Assembly (NCBI GenBank): GCA_964465125.1
Contig: CAYXIO010000006.1
Location: forward strand, 37,856-101,855
From: CAYOHG01 sp964465125
GTDB lineage: Bacteria; Planctomycetota; Phycisphaerae; UBA1845; Fen-1342
Reading direction: 5' to 3'
DNA: 64,000 nt
Positions 32,301-40,748 of this stretch are shown here, in pieces; position 1 is the stretch's first letter, and each line of letters starts with the position of its first letter. A program made the translations under genes and the position numbers. Under the pieces are notes generated by a model, which saw nothing but the letters and a program-made list of their open reading frames with translations, had not been told where the DNA came from and did no database searches.

Positions 32301-32776
32301 AAGTGCTGCTCCAGATGCAGCCGGACGACCCCGGCATCAACAACGACCTGGGCTACTCCTGGGTGGACGCCGGCCGCAACGTCGAACGTGCCACCGCGAT
32401 GATCCGCCGGGCGGTAATCCACGAGCCGCTCAACGCCGCCTTTCTCGACAGCATGGGCTGGGCGCATTACAAGCGCGGCGACTTCGCGGAAGCGCGGCAG
32501 TTCCTGTCGCGGGCGACGCGCTTGACGACCGGGCGCGACGCGGTCAACTTCGATCACCTGGGCGACGCCGAGTATCGGCTGGGCGACGTGCCCGCGGCGC
32601 AGCGCGCCTGGACGGAAGCGCTGCGGCTGCTCGAGGAGCATCCACCCGATCCGCCCACGTCGCGGACCGCGCGCCAGATCGCGTCGCTTCGCGCCAAGCT
32701 TGAGGCGCTCGCCGCGAAGCGGGCGGCGCAGCCCGCGCCGACGGCCGAGGAGCAGTCGAAAGGCGCGGCGCCGTGA
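29354..32776 (+). CDS. Large secreted TPR-repeat protein
   Basis: 1140 residues from a GTG overlapping the previous stop (GTGA). A cleavable signal peptide is likely: an Arg-rich start, then WLIAAILCAAASPAAPG. The rest is almost entirely helical TPR repeats, for example ARGQFALPRFAWDDAKAAAG, WSILAQAHDGLDENDDAV and the well-conserved C-terminal DPGINNDLGYSWVDAG followed by FLDSMGWAHYKRGDF, a pattern common in envelope TPR proteins. It probably acts as a periplasmic scaffold. It is coupled to kdsD, whose ATG shares its stop (TGATG). Confidence 0.85.
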   Translation: MIRVLPVRPRPSSFSPSWLIAAILCAAASPAAPGQSTTRPAWPADLPLAEVAGVPAPASGPTSAPSLDALPEARAAYEKARGLIDDEQELAAVDVLAAAIQAAPAPVFELHALLASAASRVGQWALAQQSAAAAAALRPGSAQVHFLLGTAARRAGDLDAAIAQFRTATLAEEREPNSTDVTLAWYWLGDCLARRGATRAAEEALARFDESIWETHAEQRHAPAIAEILEPSPRGAFERRVELRRALGDSEGIERLTRWGLSQWPDDPEIVELRIRALIDYGRAADAFELCRQRLADGPADGLLVALAVEAGRSAGRLDQWVAEWMQAVRSGQRPELARRLARALLRAGAHAQAEAVAELVGELSPDDVSAALLLAESRLSQRKTERSLEDLIEFARRHPRTSLNSPAALSRWLRSPESRAALVEAVAALRLRDSADAASDQVLCLAATAADQPLLVEQILTQWEARAPGEIGPHLARGQFALPRFAWDDAKAAAGAALKLDNDSAEAWSILAQAHDGLDENDDAVDCFKKAIKLAPNSVSFNLLLARHYKRNGNTLAAQRYYQAALAADASCGEAFDALIQSYVSDRKLALAREQFRQFRASVPPDAARRASITLEFANEPFQPAHLEALKAQFARDPEDVDSGRLYAAGLFLWERLDEARRTADQLLATDPTDFGTRMLRANIDRRRGEFAAAVDGLEQLSRDYPNRSEVLELLASTYVFDFRPDDARALWSRLIDAHQDSAELGPLHEALLQSYVRFGQSDEALRVLDAWEQRYSDHDAVLLARIAILEDAGRNRQAFELVRARVQGDDVVTPAWREQFVDTARKAGELAQAEQMVRSALTLSPVDPVLTDELVTLLIEQKRADEAMQVARDFTGDVGPMRSFWTARARAALGELDAAETELDALLAEAGLSEAVRRGARLLLIDTLRKAGQVDRGIQRCDRWGEEAGSANPALRYEALTYKRALLLSAEREEEYIQVMEVLLQMQPDDPGINNDLGYSWVDAGRNVERATAMIRRAVIHEPLNAAFLDSMGWAHYKRGDFAEARQFLSRATRLTTGRDAVNFDHLGDAEYRLGDVPAAQRAWTEALRLLEEHPPDPPTSRTARQIASLRAKLEALAAKRAAQPAPTAEEQSKGAAP

Positions 32777-33768
32777 TGTCCCCGCTCGAAATCGCCCGCC
32801 GGGTGGTCGCCGACGAAGCCGCCGCGCTTGCCGCGCTGGCGGAGTCGCTCGGGACCGCCTTCGAAGCGGTCGTGGCCGAGCTGATTCGCCCGGGCACGCA
32901 GATCATCGTCAGCGGATTGGGCAAGAGCGGCAACATCGCCACCAAGATCGCCGCCTCGCTCACCAGCACCGGCTCGCCGGCCACCTTCATGCATCCGGTC
33001 GAAGCCCTGCACGGCGACCTCGGCATCGTGACCGAGCGGCATGCTCTGCTGGCACTGACGCGCAGCGGCAACACCGACGAAATTCTGCGATTCGTGACGC
33101 ACTTTCGCCGGCTCGGCGGCCCGGTGATCGGCGTGACGCAGGGCCGCGGCGCGCGTCTGGCCGAGCTTTGCCGGCACACGCTGTTTCTGCCCGACCTTCC
33201 CGAGGCGGGTCCGCTGAATCTCGCCCCGACCACGAGCTGCGCGATGATGCTGGCGCTGGGCGATGCGCTGGCGATGGCGCTGCTCCAGGCGCGCGGCTTC
33301 GAGTCGGAGGATTTCGCCCAGTATCACCCCGAAGGCGCGTTGGGACGCCGCCTGCTGCTGCGCGCGGCGGACCTGATGCACCGCGACGCCGACCTGCCGA
33401 TCGTTCCTGAGCACGAACCCTTCAAGCACCTGATCGCGGAGATGACCCGCAAGCAGCTCGGCCTGGCGCTGATCGTCGATCGCGCCGGCGTGCTGCTCGG
33501 AACGTTCACCGACGGCGATCTGCGGCGGATATTCGAGCGCGTCGACAACCCGATGAAACTGAACGCGCGGGCCGCTTTCGAGCGCAGCCGCCGCTCGCCC
33601 GACGCGCCGGCGGTGCGCTGCTCCACCGTCGGCCCCGCGCGGCTGGCGATCGACTGCCTGCAAATCATGCGCGAGAGCCAGATCACCAGCCTGGCGGTCG
33701 TCGATGACCAGGATCGGCCGGCGGGCCTGCTGCGGCTGATGGACCTGATCCAGGCCGGATTGGGCTGA
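32776..33768 (+). CDS. kdsD: Arabinose-5-phosphate isomerase (KdsD/KpsF family)
   Basis: 330 residues. It interconverts ribulose-5-phosphate and arabinose-5-phosphate, the first step towards KDO of lipopolysaccharide. The SIS domain carries SGLGKSGNIATKIAASLTSTG, FMHPVEALHGDLGIV, LTRSGNTDEI and NLAPTTSC. Two CBS domains follow (ADLMHRDADLPIV to FTDGDLRRIFE, and MRESQITSLAVVDDQ). Length and architecture match the family. Start ATG 32776 overlaps the TPR gene stop. Confidence 0.95.
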   Translation: MSPLEIARRVVADEAAALAALAESLGTAFEAVVAELIRPGTQIIVSGLGKSGNIATKIAASLTSTGSPATFMHPVEALHGDLGIVTERHALLALTRSGNTDEILRFVTHFRRLGGPVIGVTQGRGARLAELCRHTLFLPDLPEAGPLNLAPTTSCAMMLALGDALAMALLQARGFESEDFAQYHPEGALGRRLLLRAADLMHRDADLPIVPEHEPFKHLIAEMTRKQLGLALIVDRAGVLLGTFTDGDLRRIFERVDNPMKLNARAAFERSRRSPDAPAVRCSTVGPARLAIDCLQIMRESQITSLAVVDDQDRPAGLLRLMDLIQAGLG

Positions 33769-33998
33769 CCTCGACGGCCGGGCGCTGCGCCCAGCCGCTT
33801 GGCCGCCGCCAGTCTCTTCGCACTCACCGCGTCGATTTCGACCTTCTTATCAGTCGGCCGGCCGCCGGTCCGTCCGCGCTGAACCGTCGTTTCGTTCAGG
33901 CCGATATCGGCGGTAAGCGGCCCATCACGCGGCTGCCGGTCGCGCCATCGCGCGATCGCGGCGCGGGTCGGTTTGCAGGCTTGGCAGGAGTCGTCGAC
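33769..33998. other. Intergenic region kdsD to cheX-like gene
   Basis: 230 bp. A minus-strand open frame passes through it with GRPTDKKVEID, but it has no family resemblance or start signal. I see no clear promoter or terminator. Confidence 0.35.
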
Positions 33999-34469
33999 AT
34001 GGCAGGTGAAACGCACGAGGCCGTTGCGCGCCCGGAGCTCGCTGTTGTGATCAGCGAGGTGCTGAGCGACTTGGCGTTCCTTCTTCACGACGATGAGGCC
34101 AGCGCTGTCCGCGGCGACGCGGAGTGGCTGGAGGCCTTGGTCGAGTATCGCGGTCCGACCAGCGGAAGGCTGACGTGCTGGTGCACGCGCGAGTTCGCGG
34201 TGCTGGTGGCGGCCAACGTGCTGGGGCTGGACATCCGCGACGCCGACGCGGCCGACAGCGCGGAGGACGCGCTGCGCGAGTTCATGAACATCGTCTGCGG
34301 ACAGTTGGTGACCGCGTGGTACGGCAAGACGGCGGTGTTCACGCTCTCGATCCCGCAGGTGAGCGAGTGCTTCACGTCTCCCCGCCTGGACGCCGCCGAG
34401 GGCCGCTGCCGGCTGTACGTCGAGCGCACGCCGCTGATCTGCGAGCACAAGTCGTTGACGCCGACCTGA
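33999..34469 (+). CDS. CheX-like chemotaxis phosphatase
   Basis: 156 residues from an ATG with AGGAG 8 nt upstream. The CheC/CheX/FliY signature E-x2-N appears once as REFMNIVCGQL (Glu94, Asn97), the residues that attack phospho-CheY in this family. One active-site copy fits CheX rather than the two-site CheC. The rest (TREFAVLVAANVLGLD, KTAVFTLSIPQV) is consistent with the alpha/beta fold. It heads a three-gene chemotaxis-type cluster. Assignment rests on the motif and on its neighbours. Confidence 0.7.
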   Translation: MAGETHEAVARPELAVVISEVLSDLAFLLHDDEASAVRGDAEWLEALVEYRGPTSGRLTCWCTREFAVLVAANVLGLDIRDADAADSAEDALREFMNIVCGQLVTAWYGKTAVFTLSIPQVSECFTSPRLDAAEGRCRLYVERTPLICEHKSLTPT

Positions 34470-34513
34470 GCCGCGCGTCGCAAGCAGCCGGTCACCGCGA
34501 GGCGATTACAGCC

Positions 34514-35350
34514 GTGTTTGATCAGGATACGCAGGAGCTGACCGTCCAGGAGTACCGCCTGCTGCGCGACCACGTGTACGCGCAATGCGGCATCAACCTG
34601 GGCGATCAGAAGATGCAGCTCGTCCGGGCGCGGCTCGGCAAGCGCTTGCGCGCCCTGGGTTTCACCCGCTTTGGGCAGTACTACGAGCACGTGAAGGCGG
34701 ATCAGTCCGGCGACGAGCTGACGCGACTGCTGGACTTGATCTCTACGAACACGACACACTTCTATCGCGAGCACAAGCACTTCGATTATCTGCGCGAGCG
34801 GGTTGCGGAATGGTCCAGGCGGCCCAGCCCGCGCTGCCTGCGAATCTGGAGCGCCGGCTGCTCGAGCGGCGAGGAGCCCTACACGATCGCGATGGTGGTC
34901 GACGACGTGATCCGCGCGCAGCAGGGGCTCCAGGCCAAGATCCTGGCCACCGACCTGTCCACGCGCGTGCTCCATCAGGCGACCCGCGGCGTGTATCCGA
35001 TCGATCGCGCAGCGAACCTGCCCGCCGCGCTTCGTCAGCGCTACCTGAACCGCGTTCGCGGCGGCGAGGGCGAGGACTGCGTCGCGGTCTCCGACGCGCT
35101 GAAGCGCTGCGTCACGTTCGCGCGCTTCAATCTGATGACGCCGACGTTTCCGTTCCGCAATCCCTTCGACGTGATCTTCTGCCGAAACGTGATGATCTAC
35201 TTCGACGCCGCTACGCAGGCGGGGCTGATTCACCGGTTCGCGCGTTGCCTGGCGCCTGGCGGAATTCTCCTGATCGGGCACTCGGAGAGCCTGCACAACC
35301 TGTCTCAGCCCCTGCGATACGTCGCTCCGACCATCTACCAGAAGGTGTGA
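34514..35350 (+). CDS. cheR: Chemotaxis protein methyltransferase CheR
   Basis: 278 residues from a GTG start (weak GAGG about 11 nt upstream), the usual CheR length. The N-terminal helical domain is followed by STNTTHFYREHKHF, SAM-binding IWSAGCSSGEEPYTIAM, ATDLSTRVLHQATRGVY, FNLMTP and FDVIFCRNVMIYFD. It methylates glutamates of chemoreceptors with S-adenosylmethionine. There is no C-terminal VxR-type tether extension. It is 7 bp upstream of the cheB-like gene. Confidence 0.95.
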   Translation: MFDQDTQELTVQEYRLLRDHVYAQCGINLGDQKMQLVRARLGKRLRALGFTRFGQYYEHVKADQSGDELTRLLDLISTNTTHFYREHKHFDYLRERVAEWSRRPSPRCLRIWSAGCSSGEEPYTIAMVVDDVIRAQQGLQAKILATDLSTRVLHQATRGVYPIDRAANLPAALRQRYLNRVRGGEGEDCVAVSDALKRCVTFARFNLMTPTFPFRNPFDVIFCRNVMIYFDAATQAGLIHRFARCLAPGGILLIGHSESLHNLSQPLRYVAPTIYQKV

Positions 35351-35357
35351 TGCCGCC

Positions 35358-36476
35358 GTGCGACCGCTCAACTCCGGGACCGGCGCTTCACCTCGTTGCG
35401 ACGCGCTGCGCCTGGCGCTGATCGACGACGCTCCGCTGCTGCGGCTGGCGCTGCGCCGCGCGCTCAGCCGCCGGCCTGAGGTGTGTCTGGTCGGCGCGGT
35501 CGACTCGCTCGAAGACCTGCGCGGCATGCTGCTGGCGGAGCATCCCGACGCGATTCTCCTGCATATCGGCGCGGTGCGCGTGAATCCGCTCAGCCTGATC
35601 CGCCAGCTTCGCGAGCACTATCCGGTTCCGATCCTGGTCATCGCCGGGCCCGACGCCGGTGATCGCCGACGCGCGCTGCGGGCGGTCGAATGCGGCGCAC
35701 TGGAAGTGCTGGAGCAGCCCGCGCCGACGGATGCCGAAGGATGGCGGCGGCTGTGCGACACGCTTGTGACGGTGCTGCCGGGCGGCGCGGGCTGCGGTCG
35801 GCCGCCTCGGTTCGTGCCCTCGAAGCTGGTGGACGAGCGGCCGAGCTTCCGCGTCGCGGGGCTTGATCCGCGCCGTTACCTGATCGTCGTCGGCGCGTCG
35901 ACCGGGGGCACCGAGGCCCTGCGCGTGCTCCTGGCGAACATCGGGTGCGATTTTCCGCCCATCGCGATCGTGCAGCACATGCCCGCGAGCTTCACCAGCA
36001 GCTTCGCGCAGCGACTGAACCGCTACTGCCCCGCGTCCGTCCGCGAGGCCGTCCAGGGACAGCCGCTCGTCTCCGGACAGGTCGTCGTGGCCCGCGGTGA
36101 CACGCACTTAACCGTGCAGGCCGGCGCCGGCGGTTTCGCCTGTCGCTACACGAACCAGGTGCCCGTCAGCCTGCATTGTCCGAGCGTCGACGTGCTGTTC
36201 GATTCCGCCGTCGCCGCCGCCGGAAACGCCGCGGTCGGCGTGTTGCTGACCGGCATGGGGGCGGACGGAGCCGCGGGGCTGCTGAGGCTGCGGCGTGCGG
36301 GGGCGCTTACGATCGCGCAAGATGCCGGCTCATGCACGGTCTTCGGCATGCCCAAAGCGGCCGGCGAGCTCGGAGCCGTACAGTTCAGCGCTGCGCCCGA
36401 CGAGATTCCGCAACGCATGCTCGACGCGCTGCGGAATCGCGGCGGCTCTTCGAGTCGAAGCCGCATGCCGACCTAG
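35358..36476 (+). CDS. cheB: CheB-like methylesterase with degenerate receiver domain
   Basis: 372 residues, GTG start. The C-terminal methylesterase is complete: GASTGGTEAL (Ser), IVQHMPASFTSSFA (His) and LLTGMGADGAAGL (Asp) form the catalytic triad. The N-terminal receiver keeps the acidic pair (LALIDDAP, Asp23-Asp24), but the phosphoacceptor Asp is His69 (ILLHIGAV). The switch Ser/Thr is replaced in VIAGPDA, and the conserved Lys before Pro is missing (LEQPAP). Receptor glutamate demethylation or deamidation is therefore probably not controlled by CheA phosphorylation. It is downstream of cheR. Confidence 0.9.
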   Translation: MRPLNSGTGASPRCDALRLALIDDAPLLRLALRRALSRRPEVCLVGAVDSLEDLRGMLLAEHPDAILLHIGAVRVNPLSLIRQLREHYPVPILVIAGPDAGDRRRALRAVECGALEVLEQPAPTDAEGWRRLCDTLVTVLPGGAGCGRPPRFVPSKLVDERPSFRVAGLDPRRYLIVVGASTGGTEALRVLLANIGCDFPPIAIVQHMPASFTSSFAQRLNRYCPASVREAVQGQPLVSGQVVVARGDTHLTVQAGAGGFACRYTNQVPVSLHCPSVDVLFDSAVAAAGNAAVGVLLTGMGADGAAGLLRLRRAGALTIAQDAGSCTVFGMPKAAGELGAVQFSAAPDEIPQRMLDALRNRGGSSSRSRMPT

Positions 36477-36501
36477 CGGACTTCCCGGCGAAGGCTGCGC
36501 A

Positions 36502-37980
36502 TCAGTCGGGCTTGTGCGCGGGCTGCTCACGAACCAGGCCTGCCACGAACCCGCCGTCGCGCCAGTCGCTCGGTGCGGGCCCGCCGCGCGGATGCGTGCA
36601 GCGGCTGTCGCGGATGGACCATTCGGGATGCGCGCGCAGGAACTTCGCCACGCGATGCTCGTTCTCCTCCGGTTCGAGACTGCACGTGCTGTAGAGCAGC
36701 GAACCGCCCGGCTTGACCCCCTGCGCGGCGCGCCGCAGCAGCGTCTCCTGAAGACGCTGAAGCGAGCCGAGCTTCCTGGTCGTGAAGCCGAGCCGCGCCT
36801 CGGGTCGGCGCGCCAGCACGCCGGTGTTGGAGCACGGCACGTCGGCCAGAACCAGATCGAAATGGCCGCGCCAGTCCTTGGGCAGATCGGCGTCGGGGTC
36901 GATCCGCCGCGTCTGCACGCACGTCAGCCCCGCTCGCCGCACGTTGTCGTCGATCTGCCGGATGCGTTTCGCGTCGACGTCGCAGGCGACCAGTTCGCCG
37001 CGATCGCGCATGCGAACGGCCAGCCCGATGGTCTTTCCTCCGGGTGCGGCGCACAGGTCGAGCACCTGCATGCCGGGGCGTACGTCGGCCAGGTCGATTG
37101 CGCTCAGCGCGGTCGGGTCCTGCACGTAGGCCAGCCCCTCACGCAGCAGGGCGGATTCGCCGACCGGGCTGCCGGGGGCGAGAAACGCGAGATCGTGAGT
37201 GCCTTCCGGCGCGGGTTCGCGAGCTGCACCGCTGTCGCCGAAGGTCACGTCGCTCCCGAACTCCGCGCGGGTGCGCTCGGTGAATTCGCGGGCTGAAATC
37301 CGGAGGCGGTTGCGCACCAGAATCAGGGCCGGGATGCACTGAGACGCCCAGCCGATCGCCTCCGCCGCCGGCAGCTCGTAGTGCCGCGCCCAGCGCGTGA
37401 AGAGCTCCTCCGGCACGCCGGTCGCCGCCGCCAGGTGCGCGATCGTGGGCGACTTGCCTTCGGCGACGGGCAGCACCGGGCGATCGAACACGCAGGCCTC
37501 ATCCGCATTCACGCGGACATGGTGCGGGTTACAGCGCCGCCACGCCGCCCGGCGTTGCTCGATCGCGCGCGCCAGGTTTCGCAGGACAGCGTTGACCATG
37601 CCGGCCGCCCGTCGATGGACCCGCTCGGATGCCAGCGCCACGGCCTGATGGACGGCGGCGTATTCCGGAACATCCGCGCGCCAGATCAACTCGTACGCGC
37701 CGATGAGCAGCGTCGCGCGCAGCTCAGGCGGGGTTCGCTGCTCATCCACCGACGCCGTCGAGCGCAGCACACTCCGCAGCGTGATCGCGTGCCGTATCGC
37801 ACCCATCGCCAGGTCGGTCGCCTCAGAGGCCTCGCGGCCGCTCAAGGCTCCGCGCGACCGAAGCCGGTGCAGGTGCTCGGAGGCGAATCCGCGCCCGTTG
37901 AGCACGCGCAGCACGGCCTGGGCGGCGGCGGCGCGACCGCTGAGCGTCATTTCAGACGTGGGTTGGCCGCTCTTCGTCAC
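36502..37980 (-). CDS. rsmB: 16S rRNA (cytosine-967-C5)-methyltransferase
   Basis: 492 residues, GTG start overlapping the fmt stop by 4 bp. An N-terminal NusB-like helical domain (AAQAVLRVLNGRGFA, NAVLRNLARAI) precedes a Rossmann methyltransferase: LDLCAAPGGKT, the first catalytic Cys in DVPCSNTGVLARRPEAR, and the second in LLYSTCSLEPEENE. Both catalytic cysteines are present. Third gene of the def-fmt-rsmB operon. Confidence 0.95.
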   Translation of the reverse strand: MTKSGQPTSEMTLSGRAAAAQAVLRVLNGRGFASEHLHRLRSRGALSGREASEATDLAMGAIRHAITLRSVLRSTASVDEQRTPPELRATLLIGAYELIWRADVPEYAAVHQAVALASERVHRRAAGMVNAVLRNLARAIEQRRAAWRRCNPHHVRVNADEACVFDRPVLPVAEGKSPTIAHLAAATGVPEELFTRWARHYELPAAEAIGWASQCIPALILVRNRLRISAREFTERTRAEFGSDVTFGDSGAAREPAPEGTHDLAFLAPGSPVGESALLREGLAYVQDPTALSAIDLADVRPGMQVLDLCAAPGGKTIGLAVRMRDRGELVACDVDAKRIRQIDDNVRRAGLTCVQTRRIDPDADLPKDWRGHFDLVLADVPCSNTGVLARRPEARLGFTTRKLGSLQRLQETLLRRAAQGVKPGGSLLYSTCSLEPEENEHRVAKFLRAHPEWSIRDSRCTHPRGGPAPSDWRDGGFVAGLVREQPAHKPD

Positions 37981-38924
37981 TTTGAGATTCTCAGCAGGCG
38001 CGCCGGCGGCGTCGTGCGGCGCGCGTGGCCAAACGCGTCGATGGACATCAGCGCCCGGCCGGCGGGCTTGACCTCCAGCAGCGACCAGCGCCCCGGTGAC
38101 GCCTGGATCGTGCCGTCGGGCCGAAACGCGCCGGGAGGATAGACATCGTCCGGCAGCGTCGAATCGTCGAGCAGCTTCGCACGCGCGAGCTGAACGCGCT
38201 GGGCCGTGCCGCCGCCATCGTCATAGACGCAGGCCGCCGCCGGCCACGACCACAGCCCGAGGATTCGCCGCACCACGTGCGCTGCGGGCTGCGCCAGGTC
38301 GATCGCCCCGTCCTCCTTGCGCAGCTTTGGAGCGCGCGAGGCCAGCGCGGGGTCTTGCGGACGCGGCACGAGCGTGCCCGAGGTCATCCGCTCGAGCGAC
38401 TCCATCAGCAGATCCGCCGCCAGCAGCGCAAGCCGATCGTGCAGCTCCGCGGCGGTTTCGGTGTCGCCGATGGGCGTTTCGCTCGACGCGAGGATCGGCC
38501 CCGCGTCCCAGCGCGGGTCAAGCTGAAACAGCGTCACGCCGGTGGTGCGGTCGCCCTCGAGAATCGCCCACTGAAACGGCGCTGCCCCGCGGTAGCGCGG
38601 CAGCAGCGACGCATGCAGGTTGACGAAGCCGCGCGGCGGAATCACCAGCAGCCGCTCGCCGATCTTCTGTCCGAACGCGACCACCACGGCCAGGTCGACG
38701 CCCGCGAACAGCTCGGGCGAAAGCGCGTTGACGTCGTCCACGGCGAGATGCTCCAGCTTCAAAGCATCGGCGGCGGCTCGAATCGGCGTGGGCTGCACCT
38801 GCAAGCCGCGGCCGGCCGGCCGGTCCGGCTGGCTGATGCAGCGCTGCACCGAATGCCCGCTCTGTGCCAGTCGCCGCAGCGCGGGCACACCGAATTCGCC
38901 AGTGCCGAGGAACAACAGGCGCAT
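37977..38924 (-). CDS. fmt: Methionyl-tRNA formyltransferase
   Basis: 315 residues. It formylates initiator Met-tRNA using 10-formyl-THF. MRLLFLGTGEFGVPALRRL at the start, VVVAFGQKIG, the catalytic NLHASLLPRYRGAAP and TGVTLFQLDPRWDAGPIL are typical. The C-terminal domain is present though divergent. 7 bp downstream of def and overlapping rsmB, so the operon is tight. Confidence 0.96.
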   Translation of the reverse strand: MRLLFLGTGEFGVPALRRLAQSGHSVQRCISQPDRPAGRGLQVQPTPIRAAADALKLEHLAVDDVNALSPELFAGVDLAVVVAFGQKIGERLLVIPPRGFVNLHASLLPRYRGAAPFQWAILEGDRTTGVTLFQLDPRWDAGPILASSETPIGDTETAAELHDRLALLAADLLMESLERMTSGTLVPRPQDPALASRAPKLRKEDGAIDLAQPAAHVVRRILGLWSWPAAACVYDDGGGTAQRVQLARAKLLDDSTLPDDVYPPGAFRPDGTIQASPGRWSLLEVKPAGRALMSIDAFGHARRTTPPARLLRISK

Positions 38925-38931
38925 GATGGGC

Positions 38932-39462
38932 TCAGTGGCGGTGCTGCTCGCGATAGTCAGCTTCGAGATCGCGAAGCCGCTTGCGGGTGGCGATGCGGTC
39001 AGACGGACCCATGCGGTCGATGATCAGCGTGCCGTTGAGATGGTCGATTTCGTGCTGCCAGACGCGGGCCGGAAGATCCTCGGCTTCAAGCTCGAACGGT
39101 TCGCCGTCGAGCCCGAAGGCGCGGATGTGGCAGCGGAAGTAGCGCCGCACCTTGACGCGCACATCAGGGATCGAGAGGCAGCCCTCCTCGGCTTCGCGGG
39201 GCCGCTCCCCGGCCAGGAGCTCGGGGTTGACCAGGACGAGGTCGTCCTTCGTCTCACCGCTGGCGTTCATGACGAACAGCCGTTTGAGCACGCCGACCTG
39301 CGGCGCGGCCAGGCCGACGCCGCGCGCCGCGCGCATCAGCTCGATCATGCGGCGGGCCAGCGCCGCGAGGTCGCCGTTGAACTCGCGAACCGGCTCGGCG
39401 ACCTTGCGCAGGCACGGCGCGGGGTAATCCAGAATCGTCAGTTGCTCGACCTTCTCACTCAC
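38932..39462 (-). CDS. def: Peptide deformylase
   Basis: 176 residues, GTG start with a GGAGA Shine-Dalgarno. All three motifs are intact: GVGLAAPQVG, EEGCLSIP and QHEIDHLNG, supplying Gln, the metal-binding Cys and the HExxH histidines and glutamate. It removes the formyl group from nascent proteins, the counterpart of the adjacent fmt. The 163 bp upstream contain TAGAAT at 39512-39517 (minus), a possible -10 without a convincing -35. Confidence 0.97.
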   Translation of the reverse strand: MSEKVEQLTILDYPAPCLRKVAEPVREFNGDLAALARRMIELMRAARGVGLAAPQVGVLKRLFVMNASGETKDDLVLVNPELLAGERPREAEEGCLSIPDVRVKVRRYFRCHIRAFGLDGEPFELEAEDLPARVWQHEIDHLNGTLIIDRMGPSDRIATRKRLRDLEADYREQHRH

Positions 39463-39625
39463 GTACGCTAGTTTCTCCGCCAGGGGCTGCCGCTGCCGTC
39501 GGTCTCATCCAATTCTATCGGCTTCGCCGCGGTGCTGTAGTCGTCTGAGGCCCGATCCTTCGCAGGGGGGGGCGAAATCGTCGCGCGGGGGGAAGGGAAG
39601 CCGATTTCACGCCGCCGCCACGTGC

Positions 39626-40735
39626 TCAGAAGGTCCGGCCCAGTACGAACGCACGCGCCACGCGGAGCGACATCTGCTCGTTGCCGAACACCAGCGGCAG
39701 CAGCAGGGATAAATCGGTGTTGGGAAGCCGCAGATACTCGGCCAGGCTGCTGCGCCAGGCGCCGTCGAACGTGGCCAGCTCATCCTGCGGCACGCGCGCC
39801 GCGACCGCGCGGGCGGCGACCTCCGCGGCAATCTCGCCGGAGCGCATCGCGGGGTAGATGCCCTCGTTGCTGAAGGCGGCGACGAACCCGCCCGCATCCC
39901 CGATCAGCAGGCAGCGCTTGCCGACGTGTGCGTCCATCCCCAGCCCGACACCAGCCGGGCTGACGACTCGCTGCGGCGCGCCCGCATCCCCCGCGGGAAG
40001 GACGCCTGCCTCCGCGGCGCTGCGGCAGAGCGACTGGAAACCGGCCTGCGCTTCGGGCAGCGCCGCGCGGGTCACCAGCGAGAGCCTCAGGCTGCGCCCG
40101 CGCTGCACCAGCGTCGCGACCTGGGCCGGGCGCCCGCTGCCAAGCACGATGTCGAGGCGATCCGCGGCGCTGCCGGACCTGGCTTCCAGAAACAGGCAGG
40201 ACGCCGCGTCGGGCGAGTGTCCGGCGGGGACGAGGTTCGCCGTGCCGGCGGTGGTCGACTCGGCCCCGTCGGCGATGATCAGGATGCGTGCCCGAAGCGA
40301 CTTTGCCGGTTGAAGCTCAGCATCGACGCCGTCCTCGCCCAGACGGAGTGAGCGAAGGGTCGCCGGCGCGAACCAGGCCGCGCCGCACGCCGTTGCGAGC
40401 TTCAGCAGGTGCTCGTCGAAGGTCTCGCGCGGAACGATCCAGCCAGCCAGCTCGGCGTGCGACACCTCCGTGGTGCGCTTGAAATCCCACGAGCGGAGCT
40501 GAACGCCCCGAAAGCGCGCCGCGCCGAAGTCCTTGGCGCGAACGCCCAGCCGCTCGCACAGCTCGACCCCGGCGGGACCGATCCAGCCCGCGCACGGCCG
40601 TGGGCGCGGAAAGCCGGCGGCATCCACCAGCGCCACGCGCAAGCCGAGCTTCAGGGCGGCGCACGCGGCCGCGGTTCCAGCGGGCCCGGCCCCGACGATC
40701 AGCAAGTCCAGTGTTTCGCCCGCGCTTTTCGCCAA
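39626..40735 (-). CDS. FAD-dependent oxidoreductase of the geranylgeranyl-reductase type
   Basis: 369 residues. An N-terminal dinucleotide fold LLIVGAGPAGTAAACAAL binds FAD, PRPRPCAGWIGPAG resembles the substrate-side Cys loop of the geranylgeranyl reductase family, and LLIGDAGGFVAAFSNEGIYPAMRSG is the second FAD motif. The family hydrogenates isoprenoid chains of quinones, lipids or pigments; which one applies here is unknown. 13 bp downstream of the MCE gene, so co-expression is likely. Confidence 0.82.
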   Translation of the reverse strand: MAKSAGETLDLLIVGAGPAGTAAACAALKLGLRVALVDAAGFPRPRPCAGWIGPAGVELCERLGVRAKDFGAARFRGVQLRSWDFKRTTEVSHAELAGWIVPRETFDEHLLKLATACGAAWFAPATLRSLRLGEDGVDAELQPAKSLRARILIIADGAESTTAGTANLVPAGHSPDAASCLFLEARSGSAADRLDIVLGSGRPAQVATLVQRGRSLRLSLVTRAALPEAQAGFQSLCRSAAEAGVLPAGDAGAPQRVVSPAGVGLGMDAHVGKRCLLIGDAGGFVAAFSNEGIYPAMRSGEIAAEVAARAVAARVPQDELATFDGAWRSSLAEYLRLPNTDLSLLLPLVFGNEQMSLRVARAFVLGRTF

Positions 40736-40748
40736 GAACGTCGTCCGC

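Noticed and set aside
33769..33998. Minus-strand frame containing GRPTDKKVEID as a gene remnant
   Set aside because: No start signal and no family similarity that I can support.
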